From the NCBI GenBank assembly GCA_036186865.1, contig AP025040.1, positions 40,925,549-40,989,548 of the forward strand: a DNA stretch of 64,000 nt, read 5' to 3'. This document shows, piece after piece, positions 10,034-20,390 of the stretch; position 1 is the stretch's first letter, and every line of letters starts with the position of its first letter. Source of the DNA: Eustoma russellianum. Taxonomy: Eukaryota; Streptophyta; Magnoliopsida; Gentianales; Gentianaceae. Under the pieces are notes generated by a model. The model was not told where the DNA came from. It worked only from the letters and a program-made list of their open reading frames with translations, and did not search any database. A program made the position numbers and the translations under genes.

Positions 10034-13000
10034 TTACCGCATACGCAATAACGCTGACGTGAGGTCCAAAGAGACTGCAGCACGAACCATAGGAGGCAGA
10101 TTGGAGGAGGTAAAGTAGGAAGTGAGTGGCGACGTCATTGCATGATGAGCCAGGTAATGTGCTGGCATATTTGCCTCTCTGTATACATGATTAATGTCCA
10201 AGTTATTCTGAATAACCAACATCTGTAGGAACTTGAGGTGAAAGTTGCCAAATACGGGTTGCTGCTGACGTAAACGCAGCAGCAGCTGCGCACAGTCGGA
10301 CTCTATAATAAGCGACCGATATAGTGGAAGAAAATATAGCAATCCAAATAAAGCTGCCTGAATTTCAGCCTGTAATGGGGTACACGAAGGTAGGCGGAAT
10401 GCTACGGCACGCACACAAGCGCCATAAGAGTCACGCAAAATGACTCCGCCTGCAGCATTGTAGCGTCCAACAGCTGCATCCACATTAAGTTTAAATCGAC
10501 CGGATGGAGGAGTGAGCCATTTGATCACTTGAAGATGCGGAGAGCGAACCTTTGGAATCCATGATATCGGCGGGGAAGGCCCTGTGGCTAGCTTGGAGCC
10601 ATGAAGCGTATGAACCCACATATCTATATCAAAATGGATTGTAGCCCGGAGTGCAGCTATAGAAAAGGAAGCCTGGTCTCCATACACCAAACTAGCATAG
10701 CAACGCCATATGTTCTGTACTAAGATTCCAGGGACAACAATTTTCAGTACCCCATATATTGAAGAAGATGAGGATCTATACCACCAAGACAATAAATATT
10801 GGCGTAGAGGTAGAGTAGTGGGAGAAACTCCTTGCAACTCTGCCGCAAAGAACATCCATAGTAGTCGAATTGGCGAACAATACAAAAATACATGATCAAC
10901 AGTTGCCGAGTGTTGCTTGCAAAAAAGGCACTGCGTAGGACGGGCTGCCAAATAACTGCCAATATAATCTTCAAATGGTAAGGCAGCATGGAACAAACGC
11001 CATAGCAATAACTTGATGGATGGCGAATGTTGCTTAAACCAAATGAACTTAGCTGAGAGCAATGTTGGTCTAGATGATCGACATATATCGTAAGCAGATT
11101 TTAAAGTGAATTCCCCCGAGGTCGAAGGTTGCCATGTGAGATAGGTATTCGCACCTGCTGTGTGCGAAACACAAATATTATTAATACGACAAATAAGCTT
11201 CCAAATTGGCGAATCCGGTAGGCGTGGTTGAAAATCTCCCCTTCGTCCATATTTTGCCTGCATATAACGACTCCATAAAGTGTCCTGCCTATGGTATAAC
11301 CACCATATTCTGCATTGATATGCCTGCTATAATGCATTGAGATCCCGTAGCCCAAGCCGCCCTCCTCAACTGACAAAGTAATACTGGACCATGCAACCCA
11401 GTGGTGTCGATTCCCCCAATAAAAAGTGGCCATTTTCCGATGAATCATTTTAATGAGACTTTGGCAAGCCGCCTGACGCCATGACATGAAGGGGGAGCGC
11501 CGAAAATACAGAATGCAATAAGACTAAACGTCCCGCAGAAGAAAGAAGACGGGAATGCCAACCATGTAACCTGTCATCGAAATGCTGTAAAAGAGTAGCA
11601 CAAAACCGAGAGCGGTTGATACCTTTGTGAAGATAGGAACCCAAATAGCGGAAGGGCAATGCCAAAAGTCTCATCCCGAGTATTTCCTGCATGTTTCAAA
11701 CACGCCGCGTGGAAAGACGAGTCGATGGAATGATACTACTCTTTTGAAAATTGACTTTTTGTCCAGAAGCAGTTTCATATTCCGTTAAGAACCTTTTAAA
11801 ATGGCGTATATTACGCTGTGTACCTTGCAGGAAAATAAGGAGATCATCTGCATAAGCTAAATGAGATATGGCAAATGGGATACGACCAAGCCTAAATGGC
11901 TGTATGTGGCCCGCAGTCACTAACGATGATAAGCCTCGGCTGAAACCCTCTGATGCCAGAATGAAAAGCATAAAGGGTCCCCCTATTTCACACCCCGATG
12001 TGGGCGAAACGCTGGTGACGGCTCACCATTGATTAAAACAGATAATGTAGTGGCACGGAGATGATTGAGGATGAGCCGAGTGAAAAATCCTGAAAAACCA
12101 AATCGTAACAAAAGGCGTTCCAGATAATCCCAACTGACCCGATCAAAAACTTTCATCATATCCAATTTCAGGCATAAATGTGAAGGGCCATTATCCAACA
12201 TATGTACTATTTCGCGTGCCAATAAGACTTGTGTCGAGATATCATACCCTGGAAGGAAACCTGTTTGTTCTGGAGAAATCAGCTTGGGAAGAAGCAGGCC
12301 CAAGCGCGTTGCTATAATGCGGGTACATACCTTACTCAGGAAATTTGTCAAACAGATTGGTCGGAAATCACTGAAAGACTGCGGAGATGATGTTTTGGGA
12401 ATCAAAGTAATGACTGCACTAGCCATAACAGATGGCTGCGGGATACCCAGGAAAAATTCCTGCACAGCCTTTACCACATCAGAGTGTATGACCGACCAAC
12501 ATGAACGATAAAACATACCATGGAAACCATCCGGGCCAGCTGCACTGTGAGGATCCAGATGCCACACAGCATCTTTAACTTCGGCAGCAGTCGGAAGTCT
12601 GGTCAACATAATATTGTCCGCATCTGATATCAGCCGAGGGATGTACGAAAGTATAGCCGAATGATTCTGCGTGGATGCCGGTGCAAACAACTCAGTATAA
12701 AAAGAAACCGCAGCTACCATGATGTCAGACGGCTCCGTTAATAAATGGCCCTCAGCATTATGTATGTGCTGAATACGCAAGTGTGTCCTCTTCCCTTTAA
12801 CTATAGAATGGAAGAACTTTGTATTTGCATCACCCTCCTGAAGCCATTTAACTCGAGCTTTTTGTTTTCAGAAAAGTAATTCAGAGGTGGATGCTCGCAG
12901 ATACTCGGCTTTGGATTTATTATATGCGGCCCTTGTTTCTTCAGTTGGCTGGGCATCCAAGGCTGCCTCTGCATAATTTAATTGTGTCTCCGCATGTTTG

Positions 13001-13883
13001 AGGTTATTAAAAATATTGCCAAAGATATCAATATTCCACCTCTGAATATCCTTTCGGAATGAGAATAATTTTCTATAGAAACCATACATACCACCAGTTG
13101 TAGGATATGATAACCATGCCTGCTTCATATAAGTATGAAAATCTGAGTGATGTAACCAGGCGTCTAAAAACCAGAATGTGCGCCGGCTATTAACCCCATT
13201 TCGGCGACACAACAGCAGCAATGGCATGTGATCAGAGGCAACCCTCGGCAGATGTGATACCTGCAGCTCTGCAAAGCTATCCTGAAAGGCAGAATTAATA
13301 AACAGCCAATCTAACCTGCGACTTATACGACCAAAACCTCTTTCATCTGCCCAAGTAAATCTTGAGCCTTGGTGAGGAGGAGCCATAAGAGAGCACCGTT
13401 CAATGCAGTCATTAAAATCTTGTAATGCTGCTAATGCTGGAACAGACCGACCACGTTGATCCTCTAATGCTCGAAAAGTATTAAAATCACCACCAACCAT
13501 CCAAGGCAAATGACACGAAACAGCAAAATCACACAATGCCTGCCAAAGAGGACGTCTCTGTGTAGACGTAGTTTTGGCATATACCACGGAAAATACAAAC
13601 GTCCATTGTAGCGAAATGGATTGAAGAGTAAAATGCACCACCTGATCTTGATCCTGAGTAGCAAGTAATCGAAACTCAGCATCACGCCAAAAAAACCAAA
13701 TACGATGTGACTGTGAAGCGTAAGAATGTGTAAACCAAGCTGCAACATGAATCTACATATGATTGAAGGAGTATGTTTGGGCTCTATTAAAGCTAGTAAA
13801 TGCAAACGACGCTCCAAAATCAATTGTTTTAATCTAGGCAAGGAGGCATGCATGCCCCGAATATTCCAAACTAGGCTATTCAT
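10034..13883 (-). pseudogene. LINE A ORF2: endonuclease, reverse transcriptase, zf-RVT, RNase H
   Basis: Domains on the minus strand: endonuclease 13883-13170 (MNSLVWNIRG start, GGDFNTF, RLDWLFIN, SDHMPLL); reverse transcriptase about 12600-11700 (AAGPDGF, DFRPICLTN, KLDMMKVFDRVSW, and AYADDLLIF with YADD at 11843-11854); zf-RVT with CLFCKQ..HVFLYC near 10910; RNase H about 10500-10150 (LNVDAA, AEIQAA, IESDCAQ, YREANMPAHYLA). The YADD and RNase H acidic residues are kept. Breaks: a one-base shift near 13740, TGA at about 12867, TAG at about 11981, TGA at about 11694, and shifts near 11470 and 11250. The ATG overlaps the ORF1 stop as ATGA. Confidence 0.92.
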
Positions 13884-15208
13884 TGAGAAAGAGAGGTACT
13901 TCCCTGGACGATGTGAGAAGCGCTACGAGTTAAGATCGTGGAAGGTGGAAGAGGCGGCAAATCTTTACGAGCTCGGCGCTTGCGTCTTGGCACTACTGGT
14001 ATGAACTCCGTCGCAGTCTCGGTATCTGTCAAACGTGATATCAAAACCTCTTCATCCGGCGAGGGTGGTATACACTGCATCCGACGGGCTACATCCTGTG
14101 GAACATTGGAAATCTCCTCAGCCGACCCCTCAATAGGTAAATCTGTGTCAGATGAGTGACATGTTTCGACGTGGGCTGGCTCGACAGGCAGTTGATGATC
14201 CGCAGCATCACAAAATTCCTCTTCAGAGAGGGAAGCAACAACGCGAGGATGTGGTGAAGCCGATGAAGGAACGTCAACATCTGGATGCATAACGTGAGGC
14301 AGATTCTGTTGGGATTCCGTCCTAGGTAGGGAGTGATCCACCTCGGTAGCAGGTTCAGCAATGATCTCGGGCTGAGACAAGGTCGACTCCGGCACTTGCT
14401 TCTTGATTGGGGTCCAATGCTGCCGCGGTGGGTGATCCAACTTTGGCGGAGGAGGCGGCGGGAGAGGAGGCGGCGGTGGTGGGGCCGTACCATTGGCCTT
14501 AGTTGGACATGCAGCTGCTGCATGACCTAATCTGCGGCATGATGTGCAAAATAGTGGTAGATCCTCGTAAACTATGGATTGCAAGATCATTCGTCCCTTT
14601 GCCTGCAGATAAATTTTTTGAGGCAAATCCTGTGATACATCAACTTCAACACAGACTCGAGCCACTGATGGACGCAAGCCATCTGAAGCGGCGACATCTA
14701 ATTTCAACGGTGTACCAATCGGCCTAACGACTTCAAAGAGGGCGGCACGATGATGCAGATGAATCGGTAAAGATGGCAGCGCAACCCAGACTGGAACAAT
14801 AGGTACATCAGCACTTGGATCAAAATCTACAGTCCACTTTGTAATTCTCATATGGCATCCAGAAATCTGCCATCATCGACGATAGAAACAGCGTAAATAA
14901 TCCGCTTCATTGCGGAAATTCAAAAGGATATGCGATTGATCAATCAATGTAATGCGTAAATCTTGATGGAAACCAATTTTCTCAAAAACCTCACGTATAA
15001 CTTTTAAAGGTGGCCTGCCATACCAAAAAGTGCCAACCAAAGAATACTTGTAGGGTTCTGCCAATGCATCAATTTCAGCATCTAGAAAGGAAATCAACGG
15101 GAGTCCTTTGTAGCGGGAAACAATTTTCGGCGCAATGTCTATATTACCGGAATGAGCCGTGCCGGCGGCAACCGCAGCGAAACTCGGTGCAGATGTCATG
15201 TGAGTCAC
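13880..15208 (-). pseudogene. LINE A ORF1 (DUF4283-type RNA-binding protein with CCHC knuckle)
   Basis: The start MTHMTSAPSFAAVAAG at 15208 is followed by a DUF4283-like domain (LVGTFWYGRPPLKVIREVF). An in-frame TGA at about 14869 interrupts it, then ITKWTVDFDPSADVPIVPVWVALP and PSVARVCVEVD follow, then a knuckle CTSCRRLGHAAAAC near 14520. A proline run and a long acidic C-terminal tail end in a basic patch (RRKRRARK). ORF1 proteins of plant L1s bind the element RNA. With the single stop ignored the frame is otherwise open for about 440 codons, so the loss may be recent. Confidence 0.9.
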
Positions 15209-15381
15209 GATAATAATGAAGAAAAGAATCGGCGAAATGAATTGCAGGGGCGATTAGAATGCGGGATTGCCTGGGGTAGTGAATCGGAATCGGGACTGTG
15301 TGATAGAGATGGAGTTCCGGCAGCGGCGGCGGCGGCTAGCGCCGCCGGGGTTGATCGCCAGAGAGAAGCTTCAGCGCCATT
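15209..15381 (-). promoter_or_regulatory. LINE A 5' untranslated region
   Basis: This GC-rich stretch contains a 'gcggcggcggcggctagcgccgcc' region at about 15324-15350. It differs sharply from the TA repeat that begins at 15382. Its position upstream of ORF1 and its length suit the internal promoter region of an L1. No defined promoter element is recognised. Confidence 0.55.
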
Positions 15382-15455
15382 CATATATATATATGTCGTA
15401 TATATATATATATATATATACACACACATATATATACGACTAGATATATATATAT
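15382..15455. repeat. TA/CA microsatellite
   Basis: TA runs with a central CACACACA tract lie between the 5' end of LINE A and the next LINE 3' fragment. Apparent ORFs across it translate only as Ile-Tyr-Thr-His repeats. Confidence 0.9.
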
Positions 15456-15884
15456 CGTCTTCCACACATGGTGATTAAGCTTTTAAGTTGCCCGTATTTC
15501 GACTAGATACGGGCAACGTTGGTATGTCCTGGCCTACTTTATTTCCTTTTACATTTTGATTGATCGATATTATTTTGATGCTTTCTTTTTGAGAATGCAA
15601 ACCATGATCATCTGGCGACGGAGGGAACACTTTCAATTGAGGACAGGTGCTCATCAACGTTACACTACAATTTTGGTTGTCCGCATCAACATTACGTTAT
15701 TACGACTTTTTCTTATTTACATTGGATGTAATTCATTGCTATATTACTTAATTGTTTCTCTTTTCAATACGGGAGAGTCTCCCTCATTAGCTTAGTGAAT
15801 TGATTGTAACCACGGTATTCCTCAGCCATTAGTGAGGGCAACATATATTAATAAAATAAATAGACGGTACCGCCCGTCTTTCAT

Positions 15885-15888
<4 letters not shown>
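15456..15888 (+). mobile_element. LINE 3'-end fragment E1
   Basis: It begins GTCTTCCACACATGG, like the module starts in LINEs A, C and D. An 11-bp perfect hairpin follows (15487-15497 with 15507-15517, GTTGCCCGTAT/ATACGGGCAAC), then GTTGGTATG. Near the end it has 'ggtattcctcagccattagtgaggg', 'attaataaaat' and a short AGACGG/CCGTCT hairpin before the tail. No ORF2 is present, so this is a short 5'-truncated insertion or remnant of a related but distinct LINE subfamily. Confidence 0.65.

Positions 15889-15960
<72 letters not shown>
15889..15960. repeat. (TA)n and (TATG)n microsatellite
   Basis: A long TA run ends in a short TATG run. It lies between two LINE 3' fragments and probably combines an A-rich tail with a TA-rich target. 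Confidence 0.95.
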
Positions 15961-15962
<2 letters not shown>

Positions 15963-16215
15963 TGGCGGGTTATGACACTTGGAGACACAACTCAACGGTG
16001 TGGAGACGTCCTACTTTAGAAGATTACAGCATATATCTGTATAGCATAGGCTATTATTTGCTTTGCATTTATCATTTTAAGAACAATAACTTAGATTTCA
16101 TAATTTCATTTATTTGCTTTCTTAGTGGTAGAGTCTCCCACATAATATGTAACCACGGTATTCCTCCGACACAAGTGAGGGTTATTATTAATAAAATGTC
16201 GGACGGTACCGCCCA
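15961..16215 (+). mobile_element. LINE 3'-end fragment E2
   Basis: The last 90 bases match fragment E1: 'gtaaccacggtattcctc', 'agtgagggt', 'attaataaaat' and 'cggacggtaccgccc'. The upstream part (15961-16110) is not clearly similar. It is another short 3' fragment of the same LINE subfamily in the same orientation, again placed between TA-rich microsatellites. Confidence 0.6.
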
Positions 16216-16438
16216 TCCTTCTGTAATATGTGTGTGTGTGTATATATATACATATACATACATATATATATACACACACACATACATATACATACATATA
16301 TATATATATGTGTGTGTGTATATATATATGTGTATATATATATATGTGTATATATATATATACACACACATATATATACATACATATATATATACACACA
16401 CATATATATACATACATATACATATATACATATACATA

Positions 16439-16479
<41 letters not shown>

Positions 16480-16500
16480 ACATATATATATATACATACA
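16216..16500. repeat. Compound GT/TA/CA microsatellite
   Basis: About 285 bases of TG, TA, CA and TACATA repeats. Long ORFs on both strands consist of Tyr, Ile, Cys, Val, Thr and His repeats and are not genes. Confidence 0.95.
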
Positions 16501-17422
16501 TATTCTTCTTTTCGGCCCACACAATGTCCGTTTTGTAAACAACAGTCGGCAACAGTGGATCATATTTTCATCTATTGCACTCACATTCTTCATATTTGGC
16601 ATTATTTTGCGATTGAACTATCTGGTCCATTACCCACTTCGTTACACCTACGACAGTATTTGTTATCTTGGTGGTATCGTTCCTCTTTCTCATCTCTATT
16701 TGGGATTTTAAAAATCATCGTTCCTGCTATAATTGTCTACAACATATGGAGATCATATACTGCACTAGTATATGGGGATTCTACTTCGTTTTCTACTACT
16801 ACTCTTCGAGCGTCAATCCATTATGACATTGAAATATGGGTAAAATTCATAAAAGGTTCAAAAATTGCAATGTCACACCCTTTGTATCTTTCATGGATCC
16901 CCAGAATTCGACCTCCACGGCCGCATCTCGTTCGCTGGCAAACCCCCCCCATCCGGTCGATTAAAGTTGAATATTGATGCTTCAGTTGGTAGGAATTTCG
17001 CTGCCGGAGGAGCAATCTTACGTGATCACTTGGGTACTTGTGTGGGGGCAATCGCTTTTCACCTCCCACATAGTACTCCTTTTGCTGCAGAGACCCAGAC
17101 TGCATTGTTTGGTCTGTTATATTTTCTTCCTTTTTTTCGCACCATTATTCTGGAAACGGACTGTGCCCAACTTATTGCGCGTTTGAAGCAACCAAATCCT
17201 GTCTTTGGGAACTATCATCTTCGGCTATTATGGGTAATATTACGACATCATCAATTGGATTATGTTCATGTATACCGAGAGGCAAATATGGCCGCACATT
17301 ATCTTGCACAGCATTCCATGATGTATCCTCGTACTCAACATTACTCGCGACATACACTTCCGTCACTTGTTCGCGATGCAATTGCTTTGGACCTCTCCTC
17401 TGCAAATTTGCGAGTCTCTTAA
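16501..17422 (+). pseudogene. LINE D ORF2 C-terminus (zf-RVT and RNase H), frameshifted
   Basis: Coding starts at about TQCPFCKQQSATVDHIFIYC (zf-RVT). It continues in one frame to about 16940, then shifts frame at a C run ('aaacccccccc') near 16941-16950. The second frame holds the RNase H domain (LNIDASVGRNFAAGG, AETQTALFGLL, ETDCAQL, VYREANMAAHYLAQH) and stops at 17422. The homopolymer shift is the only obvious break in what remains, and the acidic RNase H residues are kept. Confidence 0.88.
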
Positions 17423-18196
17423 TATTCAAGTCTTCCAAATGGATTGGCATCTTACTGCAGTCTCTGTCTGTCCCTTGCTTGGGGCAGGCAGACTGGGTAT
17501 GATCTTCTTTCACTACATCTTCATACTTTACATATGGTTCATACATGGGCTTCTCTCAGGATTTCTTATATTCTTTGCATTGATGACTTTATTTTACATG
17601 TTTGCTTGTGCGGATGAGCGACATTCATGGTGGTTACATATACACTATTCGGTTCTCATCCAAGTCTTCCAAATGGATTGGCGCTTCATCTATTTCTCTG
17701 CCGGCACTATATTTAGTGCAGGCAGACCTGGTATGATCTTCATTCGAATCATTTTTCACACTTCACAATATTACATGCCTCTGCTTCACTCAGCTATTAT
17801 TATTTTGGATGCATGGACGGGAACACGGCTCGTATTTCTTCTCCTGGGTGCTGGCGCAATAACCGATTGGACAAGACCTACCCATCTGACGTGGAGGATC
17901 ACATGGCATTTGATTGTATTACGTTTGTGTATCATTTGGTTTTTGAGTATTTTCATATTACATGATAACGCATATCAACAGTCCATTTATATAAATATGT
18001 ACGCTTTTTCCTTCGCCAAGGTTTTATCCACAAGGGTGGTTTTACTTGGCAAGATTTTAATGCGGCATATCATATATCAAATGGATGTTGATAATCATAT
18101 ACTGCTACTATCGTTATTGTTTCCTTTGTTGTAATAAGGTTTTCCTCCACCACAAGTGAGGTTTTTCATAATAAAATTTCCTTCATTTAAAAAATA
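17423..18196 (+). other. LINE D 3' region with hairpins and an open hydrophobic frame
   Basis: Two modules start 'tcttccaaatggattggc' (17433 and 17665). Each is followed by a 12-bp stem: 17463-17474 with 17481-17492 (two G-U pairs) and 17697-17708 with 17715-17726 (one mismatch), then GGTATG. A nested stem follows: GCCAAG 18015-18020 with CTTGGC 18045-18050, enclosing CCAC 18028-18031 with GTGG 18036-18039. One plus frame, 17367-18134, is open throughout. Its stop (TAA in 'ttgtaataagg') is at the same place as the stop in LINE A. Confidence 0.75.
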
Positions 18197-18778
18197 TATA
18201 TATACACACATATAGATACGTACATACACACGCAAATGGAGGAGGGAAGAAAAGGACAAACGTGCATGAACGCACAAACATACAAAATCAACCAAATTTC
18301 AGCATAGTGATCCAAAAATTAAAATAAGTTGATGCCCTAGTCACAAATGAAGCTTCAAAAGGTCAGTCTTCATGTCTGCTGTGTTTGTTTCCCACAATGT
18401 ATATGTAGGTTATAATGTTTCTCAACTAGGGAATTGCTCTGAATGATACACAAGCCTAAGATCATAATTAATACAACCACTTATATGTATCCTGAAATAT
18501 TAACAAATCAATTCAAATCTTCTTCTATGTAAACATAACATAATGTGTATCCAATCTTGTGTTTCCTAACCTGCTAATATAACCTCAAATCTTAATCCTA
18601 GAACTCATAAATATAGTTAAAGAAGAAAAATACCCCCTCAACATCAACAAGACCTATTCAGTATCATACTCTATCAGAAAGTTCCTGCCCCTTGTTTTGT
18701 ACAAGGAAATTGAGTACCATTAACTGCAGAATACATTGACGCGTAGCATGGACATCATCAACTATACAACTCAAATGG
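18197..18778. other. AT-rich interval between LINE D and the MULE
   Basis: It starts with TA/CA repeats of the LINE target. No reading frame, tRNA or transposon motif is recognised. The MULE inserted at its right end, so this is older flanking sequence. Confidence 0.5.
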
Positions 18779-18788
18779 TTATACTAAT
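18779..18788 (+). repeat. Target site duplication of the MULE (left)
   Basis: TTATACTAAT lies directly before the left inverted repeat and is repeated exactly at 24345-24354. Ten bases (or nine, counting differently) fits the 8-11 bp duplications of Mutator-like elements. Confidence 0.9.
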
Positions 18789-18910
18789 GGGAAAATTACA
18801 GTTTCCTCCCATGTGGTTTTGCTTAATTACAAAAACCTCCCCTATCGTTTGTTATTAGCCAAAAAACTTCCTTGTGGTCTGGGTTAAAATCGCACCGATG
18901 GATTTACCGG
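18789..18910 (+). repeat. MULE left terminal inverted repeat
   Basis: It matches the reverse complement of 24223-24344 with few differences, up to '..gatggatttaccgg' where similarity stops. The GRF gene's transcript would start in or near this repeat. Confidence 0.92.
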
Positions 18911-19465
18911 TGGATGTGAGATACACGCGATGTAATTCTGCCCTTTCCGGTAACATTTTTAGCGTATGGAAGCAGGGGGCATTTTATGTGTTGTGATGTG
19001 ACGAAAATACCCCTGTCTTCACCCCCTTTAAACGTCCATTCCTCTTTTCCTTCATGCGTCTCCTCCCTTTCTGACGAGCTTCCCTCTGCGCTGAGAAAAA
19101 ACGGCGGCGGCAAGAAGACTGCTGGGAGAACTGCAACCCTCGCAGCATCTTGCTTAAAATTGCATCAATTTTTGAAAGGTAAGCCAGTCTAATGTTTTGG
19201 ACTGTGATAATATCGCGTTTTACCGCCAAAGGAGGTACCTTGGCCCTTCGATTTATCAAATTAAGCGTTTAGTATAATGGATTCTTCTACCGGGTAAGTG
19301 TAATCCCTAGATGCAATGGATGTTTAATCCCCAGATGCAATGGATGTTGTTTGAATTAATTGTTCTGATTCTCCTTGTTGAGTCCTTGTTGATTTCTCGG
19401 TTTGTACATGATCAGCAAAGTAGTGGTTACCAATAGATGCAATGGATGTTGTTTGAATTTCAGAA

Positions 19466-19867
19466 ATGCCGAGCTCAAGCGGTAGGAGTGTTGGATGTAG
19501 AGATTTAAGGTTCAAAAATCAGAGATGTCACTGCGGTGTTAAAGTTCCACTAGAGATTGTAGAGTATGCGCAGGAAAGCCGTGGAATGCTGTATTTCTCT
19601 TGCGATATCTGTGGTTACTGGAAATGGTGCTATCCAGTCCGAAGGGGGGGTGCGTATGAGCATGAGATGGCTGAGCAATCAAGTTCAATTGGCCCAGATA
19701 ATGCTGTTGATGCAGTGGAAAGAGATGAAGTTGAAAGAGATCAGCTTTTGCGTATTGTTATGCAAGTAATGGAGAAGATGAATAAGAAGTCGGAGGTAAC
19801 GAGGATGATGGTGTTATGCACATGGGTCATTGTATTTGCCGGAGTAATAGTTCTTATGTTCAAGTAG
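19466..19867 (+). CDS. GRF-type zinc finger protein with C-terminal membrane segment (MULE-borne)
   Basis: An intact 133-codon frame. Residues 20-55 carry a GRF-type zinc finger pattern: CHCG, then FSCDICGYWKWC, with the aromatic/Trp signature of that family. The middle is Glu/Asp-rich and probably helical (MQVMEKMNKKSEVTRM). The last 20 residues form a hydrophobic segment (CTWVIVFAGVIVLMF) likely to span a membrane. Small GRF-finger proteins with this layout are common in plant genomes, often near MULEs. The role is unknown. It faces the transposase gene, which invites comparison with mudrB, though I see no sequence similarity to MURB. Confidence 0.65.
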   Translation: MPSSSGRSVGCRDLRFKNQRCHCGVKVPLEIVEYAQESRGMLYFSCDICGYWKWCYPVRRGGAYEHEMAEQSSSIGPDNAVDAVERDEVERDQLLRIVMQVMEKMNKKSEVTRMMVLCTWVIVFAGVIVLMFK

Positions 19868-20390
19868 TTTACGGTGATATGTTCTCCGATTGAGTAATGT
19901 TCAATTTGTTGTTATTTTGGCCATTGTATTTGTGTAATGCAACGTTTGTGTAATGTTGTGTAATGCAACGTTTCTTATGCACCTTGGTCATTATCACCTA
20001 AGTTCAATTTGATATGCGCACTTTGGTCACAACATTATATCAAAATTTGCAAATCAGCTTTGTAATGTATTAAAAGCATGCTGGATAACAGTAAGTTTGT
20101 ACACTGCACACTAGTGTCTTAAAGGGAAACAAAAGTACCCATGAACGCATATCATGATATAATAACCATCACTGTATGTGAATAACATTAGTTGTACAAA
20201 ATGACTGCTTAATGTATCATTGTGGATTACATAGCCTCTTTCATTTCATCGGATATAAAGATGCGATGTAATCCACACCAAACAACTCAAAAATAAACCC
20301 ATTTTGAACCCCTCAAAAATATGTCCACAAACATTTTACACCATATTCACTTCTCAGCAAACTAAATGAATTATTTTTTTGCCGTTTAAC
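19868..20390. other. Intergenic space between the convergent MULE genes
   Basis: AT-rich, with no long frame. It contains short direct repeats ('gtaatgcaacgttt' twice near 19935-19970). It presumably holds the 3' untranslated ends of both genes. Confidence 0.45.

Larger units (their letters stand above)
8900..15381 (-). mobile_element. L1-type LINE A, apparently full length but inactive
   Basis: Minus-strand order: GC-rich 5' region, ORF1 (DUF4283-type domain plus CCHC), ORF2 (endonuclease, reverse transcriptase, zf-RVT, RNase H), long T-rich 3' region, AATAAA-like signal and poly(A). About 6.5 kb is the expected size for a complete plant L1. Both ends abut TA repeats. ORF1 has one stop and ORF2 several stops and frameshifts, so this copy is dead. 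The C-terminal RNase H domain places it among plant L1s carrying that acquired domain. Confidence 0.9.
16501..18196 (+). mobile_element. LINE D, 5'-truncated, plus strand
   Basis: It opens abruptly inside zf-RVT, directly after the microsatellite, runs through RNase H and the 3' hairpin region, and ends with 'taataaaatttccttcattt' plus an A run and TA repeats. It is close to LINEs A and C over its whole length. A 5' truncation with an intact 3' end is typical of LINE integration. Confidence 0.9.

Noticed and set aside
15947..16977. Long ORFs on both strands across the microsatellite (up to 254 codons)
   Set aside because: Most of the length is Ile/Tyr/Thr/His/Cys/Val repeats from TA, CA and GT runs; only the LINE D part after 16501 is real coding sequence.
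19466..19867. GRF-finger ORF as an independent host gene
   Set aside because: It lies inside the MULE repeats and its duplicated target, so it moved with the element; a host origin before capture remains possible.
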